Below, piece after piece: positions 22,423 to 28,256 of a DNA stretch of 28,256 bases; position 1 is the first letter of the stretch, and each line of letters begins with the position of its first letter. Location: positions 1 to 28,256 of the forward strand of contig WTHV01000098.1 in assembly GCA_011525265.1 (NCBI GenBank), given 5' to 3'. Origin of the DNA: Alphaproteobacteria bacterium (GTDB lineage Bacteria > Pseudomonadota > Alphaproteobacteria > Puniceispirillales > Puniceispirillaceae). Under the pieces are notes generated by a model, which did not search any database, was not told the DNA's origin, and saw nothing but the letters and a program-made list of their open reading frames with translations. Both the position numbers and the translations under genes were made by a program.

Positions 22423-23253
22423 TTAGGGTGACTTATTAACAGATAGTGCCATTTGATACACCATCTTGCGCGGTTTTCCTGTTAATGCGGCCACTTCAGC
22501 GACAGCATCTTTTAACGATAGCTCGGCAAGGCGTTGTGATAATAATTGGGCAATATCATCATCTGTATAATCATTTTTCTTGAGCGGCGGGCCGACAACA
22601 AGGACAAATTCACCTTTTGGACGCGGCTTATCTTCAAGGAAGGTTATGAGTTCACTAACAGGGAGTCTGATGACTTCCTCATGTAGTTTTGTGATCTCTC
22701 TGATAAGCGCCACATCACGATCGCCCCAAATATTATGTATCAAAGCCAAATTGGCATTCAGGTGAGAGGGGCTGATAAAAAATACTGAGGTCACAGTGAT
22801 ATGACGGCATTCCTCAAGCAAGGCTGTGGCAGCTTTTTGTTTATCTGGCATAAAGCCATGAAATAAAAACCGGTCTGTTGGCAGGCCTGATAAAATCAAA
22901 GCCAAAATAGGCGCACAGGCACCAGCTGTTGCTGTGATGGGAAAGCCAGCCTCTTGGACATCTTTGACCAATTTATAGCCGGGGTCTGAGATAAGTGGCG
23001 TGCCGGCATCGCTGACAAGACCGACTTTAAGGCCTTTTTCTAATGCTTTCAGAATACGGGGCCGCATCGCTTGGCCATTATGGTCATGATAGGAAATTAA
23101 TTGGGCATTTGTCTTAATACCAAGAAGCATCAATAATTTTTGGGTATGGCGCGTATCTTCACAAGCAAGCAAATCAGCCTGTTCAATCGCGGTAATAGAT
23201 CGCGGTGCCATATCATTCAGATTGCCAATGGGCGTGGTTATAAGGGTAAGCAT
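22423..23253 (-). CDS. rsmI: 16S rRNA (cytidine-2'-O)-methyltransferase RsmI
   Basis: Tetrapyrrole-methylase-fold enzyme that 2'-O-methylates C1402 of 16S rRNA. The 276-residue protein has LITTPIGNLNDMAPRSI, ADLLACEDTRHTQKLL, LVSDAGTPLISDPGY and GLPTDRFLFHGFMP, all family hallmarks. EITKLHEEV and GEFVLVVGPP follow. The usual PGPSA/PGPCA loop before GLPTDRF reads AGACA here, with both prolines replaced by alanine. It is divergent from the LpoA-like lipoprotein gene and precedes yraN, the same association as in enterobacteria. Confidence 0.95.
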   Translation of the reverse strand: MLTLITTPIGNLNDMAPRSITAIEQADLLACEDTRHTQKLLMLLGIKTNAQLISYHDHNGQAMRPRILKALEKGLKVGLVSDAGTPLISDPGYKLVKDVQEAGFPITATAGACAPILALILSGLPTDRFLFHGFMPDKQKAATALLEECRHITVTSVFFISPSHLNANLALIHNIWGDRDVALIREITKLHEEVIRLPVSELITFLEDKPRPKGEFVLVVGPPLKKNDYTDDDIAQLLSQRLAELSLKDAVAEVAALTGKPRKMVYQMALSVNKSP

Positions 23254-23368
23254 TGAGATGGTTTCACCTTTTGCGGTATTGGCTCATATCTGCTCATACC
23301 ATAGCTGTGCCCTCTTCTCCTAGTCCTCAAACATAAGAATGATAAGGGTGCCTGCGCTAAATCAAAGG

Positions 23369-23397
23369 TTAACACATTGTATTCTTGACCCTATAGT
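23369..23397 (+). promoter_or_regulatory. candidate sigma70-type promoter of the LpoA-like gene
   Basis: TTAACA and TATAGT are separated by 17 bases. The predicted transcription start would fall at about 23404, the A of the start codon, which would make the mRNA leaderless. A GGGGG run just before the ATG could instead be a ribosome-binding site if transcription starts further upstream. Confidence 0.4.
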
Positions 23398-23403
23398 GGG
23401 GGT

Positions 23404-25023
23404 ATGATTACACGAACTGTCCCTCTTTTGAAAAATGCCCCTGCCCTCATCTTGGGTTTGCTTATTCTGGCAAGCTGTACCAATCAGGTGCAAGAGCCGG
23501 TACCGGTGGTCACGAAGACCCCAGAAAAACCTATTGAGGAGCCCGTTGAAGAGCTAGCAAAAAAATCGGACACAAAAACGGATCTTTCAGAAACAGAGCT
23601 TCTCACAAATGAGATTGATGATGCGCTTGATGCTTATGATAAGGCGCAAGCTGATTTGCGCGATGGTACACAAGGCACAGATGAAATTGGGTCTATTATT
23701 TGGGATATTGAACAATCTGATAATCAAACAGTCAAAGCTGATAATGAAACAGAAATTGTAACATTTGGGTCCCTCATCCCAGAAGGCAGAGACCCGTCAT
23801 TAGAAGAAGAGGCCCTTGATGCGGCCTTTGCGATGTTACGTGCGCCCAAAGATGAGGTGCTTATCACGCGCGAGGCGCCTTTTATCTATCCTAACAAACA
23901 AAGCGGCAAAAAACGTATTGGCGTGTTTGTGCCGCGCTCTGGGGCACGTGAAATTTATGGATCGCAAGTCATCGAAGGGATCGAAATGGCGCTTTTCCAG
24001 ATAAATGATGATAGGGCAGAATTATTATATTTTGATACATCAGACGAGGCACTTGCGCCGGCGCTTGTGCAAGAGGCGGTTGAAGCTGAAATTGATATCG
24101 CAATTGGCCCGTTATTCAGCACCACAGCAACGCGCGCCTATCCCTATTTTGCGGATGCCGCTATTCCCGTATTGTCTTTATCAAATAATGCGACCATTGC
24201 ACGGTCTGGCTTGTGGGTGCTAGGGCTGTTACCAGAACAGCAAATGGATGCGTTAATCGCAGAATCTGTCTTAAAAGGACATGATAAAATTGCGATCCTG
24301 TCTGATCAATCTGACTATGGGGGGGCTATTACGCGTCATGTCATAAGCCGTCTTGGTGCCTTTGGCATTGAGGCCGCCTCTGTGATGGTTGTGGATGGCA
24401 CTGTTGGCGCTGATGATGGCGGTCTTATCGCTAGCCTGAAAGATTTCACCCACTATAAGCCGCTAGAAGATGATGAGCTAGTCCAAGATATTCCAGCACC
24501 TTATGATAGTGTGATTTTGGCAGGTGGGGCTGATTTTGTCTTAAAGGTCGCACCCTTATTATCTTATTATGATTTAGGCCCTGACAGGGTTGCTTATCTT
24601 GGCACAGACCTATGGGCGAGTGCCGGCCTATTGGGCGAGCCATCTTTGCAAGGGGCGTATATTGCAACCATTGACCCCTCATTGCGCAAGGCGTTTGGTG
24701 CGCGTCATAGCGTGCTTTATAATCAGGGCACAGATACGGGTTTTGAGGCCTCTTTTTTAAGCCAGCTTGGCTTTGATGCGATGGCCATTGCCGCTAGTGC
24801 GGCGCAGGCTGTTAGCGAAGAGGGGAATGATGTGCAATCAGATACACAGCCATTGAGCCTGCAATCCCCTATTATAAGCCGTCTTGTATCAGAGGCCGGA
24901 TTTAAAGGTTATACAGGGTCATTTCGTTTGCTTGCCGATGGTCGCAATAACCGTAGCTATGGCCTCTACCAAGTAACAGATGGCACTCTTGTGCCAGCTG
25001 CTATGACGCCAAAAGCGTTTTAA
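23404..25023 (+). CDS. LpoA-like penicillin-binding-protein activator lipoprotein
   Basis: 539-residue lipoprotein with signal lipobox LASC (lipidated Cys25). A long acidic, low-complexity linker spans about residues 27-160, rich in E, D, K and T. A periplasmic-binding-protein type I domain then starts near KRIGVFVPRSGAREIYGSQVIEGIEMALFQ. IAIGPLFSTTATRAYPYFADAAIPVLSLSNN is the usual branched-chain-amino-acid-receptor-like core. In E. coli LpoA (YraM) has this C-terminal fold, lies next to rsmI and yraN, and activates PBP1a. The alphaproteobacterial form lacks the E. coli TPR domain, so the role as peptidoglycan synthase activator is inferred from fold and context. Its last 23 bases overlap the convergent hemW gene. 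Confidence 0.82.
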   Translation: MITRTVPLLKNAPALILGLLILASCTNQVQEPVPVVTKTPEKPIEEPVEELAKKSDTKTDLSETELLTNEIDDALDAYDKAQADLRDGTQGTDEIGSIIWDIEQSDNQTVKADNETEIVTFGSLIPEGRDPSLEEEALDAAFAMLRAPKDEVLITREAPFIYPNKQSGKKRIGVFVPRSGAREIYGSQVIEGIEMALFQINDDRAELLYFDTSDEALAPALVQEAVEAEIDIAIGPLFSTTATRAYPYFADAAIPVLSLSNNATIARSGLWVLGLLPEQQMDALIAESVLKGHDKIAILSDQSDYGGAITRHVISRLGAFGIEAASVMVVDGTVGADDGGLIASLKDFTHYKPLEDDELVQDIPAPYDSVILAGGADFVLKVAPLLSYYDLGPDRVAYLGTDLWASAGLLGEPSLQGAYIATIDPSLRKAFGARHSVLYNQGTDTGFEASFLSQLGFDAMAIAASAAQAVSEEGNDVQSDTQPLSLQSPIISRLVSEAGFKGYTGSFRLLADGRNNRSYGLYQVTDGTLVPAAMTPKAF

Positions 25024-26176
25024 GGATATAATTTAACCGCAAGCGCCCTTCAAAAGAGGCACGCAAATGTGTCTCATCACAGATTAACCACCCTGCCTCT
25101 ATAAAGCTGGCAATATCACCTTGTGCAAAGGGCCATTTGCTCTCCCCTGTCAGGCGCGTAAGGCGTGAGAGAGGGACACCTTCAGCTGCACGCAATCCCA
25201 TCATGAAAATCTCTTCTATGATGGCATCATCTGTCTCAAGGGTCTGTGTATCAATACCATGACCTTTATCACTTGTTTGAGACAGCCATCCAGAAGGGGA
25301 TCGTCTTGTGGCTATTTCTTGACGACCCTTTGGCATTGTCATCCGACCAAAAGCGCCAGGACCAATACCAAGCCAATCATCTGTCCGCCAATAGATTAAG
25401 TTATGGCGCGATTCCGCCCCTTTTTTGGCATAGTTAGAGATTTCATAGCATGCCATATCATGCTCTGTGATACGGGCCTCTGTCACCTCATAAAGATCAG
25501 CCATTTCATCTTCATCCAGATTCAGTCTCTCGCCTTTTTTATGACGTGTATAAAATTGCGTGCCTTGTTCAATCGTCAATTGATAGAGCGATAGGTGATC
25601 AAGGCCAAAGGACAGAGCTTGTGATAATTCTGTCTCCCATGCTTTGGCTGTCTGCCCAATGCGCCCATAAATCAGGTCAACAGACAGCCTATCAAACAGA
25701 AGACGTGCTTTTTCAAGGGACCTAATCGCATCTTGTGCTGAATGGCCTCTACCTAAAAAGGCAAGCGCTTCATCATTAAGGGCTTGTACCCCTAATGAGA
25801 TACGATTCACACCTGCATCACGAAAGCCCTGTAATTTTGCTGTTTCAACAGATGTGGGGTTTGCCTCTGCTGTGATTTCAATGTTGGGCGTAAAGCCAAA
25901 TAGCATCTCGGCTTGTTCAATCAGGCTGGCAAGTAAATCGACAGGCATTAAAGAGGGTGTGCCGCCGCCAATAAAAATCGAAGTTAATGGGCGCTTGCCA
26001 TAGGCAGATGCCTCACAAAGCTCTGCCATATGTGCTAATTCTGATGAGAGCGCTTTCTGCCAGGCACCCTCATCAATATCACTCACAACATGAGAGTTAA
26101 AGTCACAATAAGGGCATTTTGATAAGCAAAAGGGCCAGTGAATATAAAGGCCTAAATCAGGGCTATTGTGAGTCAT
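25001..26176 (-). CDS. hemW: radical SAM haem chaperone HemW
   Basis: Coproporphyrinogen-III-oxidase-like radical SAM protein; HemW binds haem and delivers it to respiratory enzymes rather than acting as HemN. The 391-residue protein has the cluster motif CLSKCPYC (Cys17, Cys21, Cys24) within YIHWPFC. The family IFIGGGTPSLM and NRISLGVQALNDEALAFLGRGH follow, then SVDLIYG. The cysteine that follows the motif in true HemN is not evident (CPYCDFN), which favours HemW. It starts one base into the rdgB stop, so rph-rdgB-hemW form one run. Its end overlaps the convergent lipoprotein gene by 23 bases. Confidence 0.93.
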   Translation of the reverse strand: MTHNSPDLGLYIHWPFCLSKCPYCDFNSHVVSDIDEGAWQKALSSELAHMAELCEASAYGKRPLTSIFIGGGTPSLMPVDLLASLIEQAEMLFGFTPNIEITAEANPTSVETAKLQGFRDAGVNRISLGVQALNDEALAFLGRGHSAQDAIRSLEKARLLFDRLSVDLIYGRIGQTAKAWETELSQALSFGLDHLSLYQLTIEQGTQFYTRHKKGERLNLDEDEMADLYEVTEARITEHDMACYEISNYAKKGAESRHNLIYWRTDDWLGIGPGAFGRMTMPKGRQEIATRRSPSGWLSQTSDKGHGIDTQTLETDDAIIEEIFMMGLRAAEGVPLSRLTRLTGESKWPFAQGDIASFIEAGWLICDETHLRASFEGRLRLNYILKTLLAS

Positions 26177-26784
26177 CAGGTCTGATTAGTGAGATGGTCA
26201 ACAAGTTGTGAGAAGGCGACGGCACGATGGCTCATCGCGTGTTTTTTCTCTGGTGCCATTTCACCAAAGGTGATGGTATGGCCTGTTGGCACAAAAATAG
26301 GGTCATAGCCAAAGCCTTTATCACCGCGTGCAGGCCATGCAATGGTGCCGCCAACACGTCCTTCAAATGACACAATGTGACCATCTGGCCATGCGAGGCT
26401 TAACGCACAGACAAATTCTGCTGATCTGTCATTTGTGCCTGATAATAACAGCGCATCTGCTACACGCTTCATGGCATAATTAAAATCTTTTGTCTCACCT
26501 GCCCAGCGCGCGGAATAAATACCGGGTGCGCCGCCAAGTGCTGTGACTGATAGGCCTGAATCATCTGCCAAAGCAGGAAGATTTGCCGCCTGACTTGCGG
26601 CAAGTGCCTTTAATTCAGCATTCGCAATATAGCTTGTACCTGTTTCTTCTGGCTCTGGCAGGTTCAGCGCGCCTGCTGAGATGACGTCAAGGCCAAATGG
26701 GTCAAGTAAGTCGCCAATCTCTTTGACCTTTCCTTGATTGTGGCTTGCGATGATAAGTTTTTGGTTCTTCAAATCGTAAGACAT
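26176..26784 (-). CDS. rdgB: RdgB/HAM1 non-canonical purine NTP pyrophosphatase
   Basis: Hydrolyses dITP, XTP and similar damaged nucleotides to monophosphates. The 202-residue protein has LIIASHNQGKVKEI at the N-terminus and the active-site ADDSGLSVTALGGAPGIYSARWAG. GFGYDPIFVPTG and MAPEKKHAMSHRAVAF follow. It is between rph (26 bases upstream) and hemW, with which it shares one base (TGATG). The rph-rdgB-hemW order is common across proteobacteria. Confidence 0.96.
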   Translation of the reverse strand: MSYDLKNQKLIIASHNQGKVKEIGDLLDPFGLDVISAGALNLPEPEETGTSYIANAELKALAASQAANLPALADDSGLSVTALGGAPGIYSARWAGETKDFNYAMKRVADALLLSGTNDRSAEFVCALSLAWPDGHIVSFEGRVGGTIAWPARGDKGFGYDPIFVPTGHTITFGEMAPEKKHAMSHRAVAFSQLVDHLTNQT

Positions 26785-26809
26785 CTATTTGGCCTTTTTG
26801 CGTGATGAT

Positions 26810-27547
26810 TTAATTTCGGGCTTTGTTAAAAGCATCTAGCTGAATTTGGAACAGGCTCTTACATCCTGCTTCTGCCAAATCCATCAGCGCATTTAGCTCA
26901 TCACGGCTAAAAGGTGTTTTCTCGGCAGTGCCTTGAATTTCGACCATTCCGCCAGAGGCTGTTAAGATGAAGTTTGCGTCTGTTTCTGCCGCGCTATCTT
27001 CATCATAATCCAAATCCAAAACAGGAACGCCCTCATAAATGCCGCATGAAATCGCAGCAACCTGATCAGAAAGCGGGCTTGTGGTGATAAGCCCTTTTTG
27101 CATCAAATCTTCAACTGCTAATGCCATGGCAACCCAAGCACCTGTGATTGAGGCTGTGCGTGTGCCGCCATCTGCCTGAATCACATCACAGTCGATTTTA
27201 ATTTGTCGCTCCCCAAGGGTGCCTAAATCAACAACGGCGCGCAAGGCACGGCCAATCAAGCGCTGGATTTCTAACGTGCGCCCCGATTGTTTGCCTCTAG
27301 CAGCCTCTCTGTCCATTCGTGAATGGGTTGAGCGCGGCAACATACCATATTCTGCTGTCACCCACCCTTGGTTTGTGCCACGTAAAAATGAGGGCACTCT
27401 CTCATCAACCGAAGCGGTGACAAGCACATGCGTATCGCCTGCTTTGACAAGGCAAGAGCCTTCAGCGTGTTTGGTAAAATGCGGAATGATTTCGAAGTTG
27501 CGCAACGCATCATAAGCGCGCTTTGAAGGTCTTTGAATGCTTGTCAT
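26810..27547 (-). CDS. rph: ribonuclease PH
   Basis: Phosphorolytic 3'-5' exoribonuclease that trims tRNA 3' ends. The 245-residue protein shows RPSKRAYDALRNFEI, EGSCLVKAGDTHVLVTASVDERVP and the RTLEIQRLIGRALRAVVD helix. The phosphate-binding region is CDVIQADGGTRTASITGAWVA, and VLDLDYDEDSAAETDANF is the catalytic aspartate segment. All conserved parts look intact. The start is ATG at 27547. It leads the rph-rdgB-hemW run. The heat-shock repressor gene hrcA, which is often divergent from rph, is not found here. Confidence 0.97.
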   Translation of the reverse strand: MTSIQRPSKRAYDALRNFEIIPHFTKHAEGSCLVKAGDTHVLVTASVDERVPSFLRGTNQGWVTAEYGMLPRSTHSRMDREAARGKQSGRTLEIQRLIGRALRAVVDLGTLGERQIKIDCDVIQADGGTRTASITGAWVAMALAVEDLMQKGLITTSPLSDQVAAISCGIYEGVPVLDLDYDEDSAAETDANFILTASGGMVEIQGTAEKTPFSRDELNALMDLAEAGCKSLFQIQLDAFNKARN

Positions 27548-27627
27548 AATGTATCACTAAACGTTGAATGAAACGGTTACCTGTAAATGAGGTATCTTCC
27601 ACTGGTAATCCATAGGCGCGCGCTAGT

Positions 27628-28134
27628 CTATAGGAAAAACCCCTGAAGAAAGGCGGTAAATTCATGCCACTGGCTTTTTATGTGCCAAATGCCTATCCGC
27701 CAATCTGCGAATTTTTGTGATAAATCAGAAATGACAGCTTGTCCTTGGGGGGTAAATAGTAAGGCAAAGCTTGCGATAATAATAAGAGATAAAATAAGGA
27801 CAGTTGCCAAGGATGCCCCATCTTCCTCTGGCTTTATGTTTTGTGAGGGGTGCATAGCATTACTATGTGAAAGCGCTGGCAATTTCAGCGATGTCTCACA
27901 GCTAGGGCAGAGAATTTTGTGATCTTGCAAGATATCATATTCTGCCTCAGATAACTGCATACGCACATCACAAGAAGGACAGGAAACAGCATAGCCACTC
28001 TCATGATTTTTGGCATTATCGTTAGGTACTTCAAAACGTTCGCGACAATAGCCGCACATGATGTGAAATCCCGCAAGTGCAAGCCCATCTGGCGTATCGC
28101 TTAATTTGTGGCAATGAGGGCAATAATAGGACAT
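27628..28134 (-). CDS. zinc-ribbon membrane protein of unknown function
   Basis: 168-residue protein with eight cysteines in four CxxC knuckles: Cys5/8, Cys27/30, Cys52/55 and Cys76/79, forming two zinc ribbons of the MJ0042 type. A disordered stretch of about 30 residues follows. Then comes one membrane segment (about 110-128, ATVLILSLIIIASFALLF) and a 40-residue amphipathic tail. The ribbons would lie in the cytoplasm if the usual inside-positive rule applies. I chose the ATG at 28134 (MSYYCPHC), which begins right at the first knuckle. A longer reading to 28227 overlaps the gene before it. It lies four bases after the preceding stop, so it is probably in an operon with it. I do not recognise a function; DNA, RNA or protein binding are all possible. 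Confidence 0.75.
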   Translation of the reverse strand: MSYYCPHCHKLSDTPDGLALAGFHIMCGYCRERFEVPNDNAKNHESGYAVSCPSCDVRMQLSEAEYDILQDHKILCPSCETSLKLPALSHSNAMHPSQNIKPEEDGASLATVLILSLIIIASFALLFTPQGQAVISDLSQKFADWRIGIWHIKSQWHEFTAFLQGFFL

Positions 28135-28138
28135 TAGT

Positions 28139-28256
28139 CTAACGCCTGAGGCTATTTTGTTGACGCAAAATATCAGCCACAATGAGAGGCGCCTGTTCAC
28201 GCAAGGCTGTTTCAACAAATGGCGCAATCAATGTTGCGAGCGGGTGAGGATGGGCG
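28139..28256 (-). CDS. C-terminal fragment of an unrecognised gene
   Basis: A continuous minus-strand frame enters from the window edge and gives 38 residues beginning AHPHPLATLIAPFVETALRE and ending LRQQNSLRR, then TAG. It is amphipathic and helical in pattern. The stop is four bases before the zinc-ribbon gene, and the reading is open in only this frame. The fragment is too short to name a family. Confidence 0.6.
   Translation of the reverse strand, partial: AHPHPLATLIAPFVETALREQAPLIVADILRQQNSLRR

Noticed and set aside
1..28256. Defence system, prophage, CRISPR array or insertion sequence
   Set aside because: Every sizeable gene belongs to a core family, and I saw no spacer-repeat array, transposase motif or terminal inverted repeats with target duplications.

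Overview
This window looks like the replication-origin neighbourhood of an alphaproteobacterial chromosome. The gene order parB (start codon only)-parA-rsmG-mnmG-mnmE-rho-hemJ-hemE, then a 401-bp gap, then ppsR-maf-coaE-dnaQ-secB-fxsA-Tim44-like, is the arrangement known around oriC of Caulobacter and relatives. Base composition is moderately AT-rich for this class. A marine SAR116-like or related lineage is possible, but I cannot fix the genus from sequence alone.

Positions 1-8376 hold the left arm. It carries chromosome segregation (parA, with a probable parB start at the edge), 16S rRNA and tRNA wobble modification (rsmG, mnmG, mnmE), an alkylated-DNA repair methyltransferase (ogt-like), termination factor rho and two haem genes (hemJ, hemE). 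All are transcribed away from the gap except the ogt-like gene. Three perfect 16-bp parS palindromes (TGTTTCACGTGAAACA) lie at 1404, 3427 and 5067. Two are inside coding regions and one is in the mnmE-mnmG spacer. Positions 8377-8777 are the probable oriC: one perfect DnaA box, several one-mismatch boxes, and an AT-rich stretch with a 20-bp perfect palindrome.

Positions 8778-11579 are ppsR-maf-coaE-dnaQ, tightly packed and running away from the origin. secB and fxsA follow on the opposite strand. Then come a Tim44-like protein, an Smr endonuclease-domain protein and a small XRE regulator. Positions 14653-18763 are a histidine cluster (hisB, hisH, a GNAT acetyltransferase, hisA, hisF, hisE) ending in a HIT-family hydrolase gene, followed by comM/yifB.

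Positions 20335-28256 hold glutathione synthetase, a double-BON lipoprotein, yraN (apparently frameshifted) and rsmI. Divergent from rsmI is a LpoA-like periplasmic-binding lipoprotein. Then come hemW, rdgB, rph, a zinc-ribbon membrane protein, and the C-terminal end of an unrecognised gene. I found no CRISPR array, insertion sequence, prophage, tRNA or rRNA gene. Nearly everything is core housekeeping. The noteworthy parts are the origin/parS architecture, parS embedded in coding sequence, the rho terminator lying inside the neighbouring gene, and the broken yraN.
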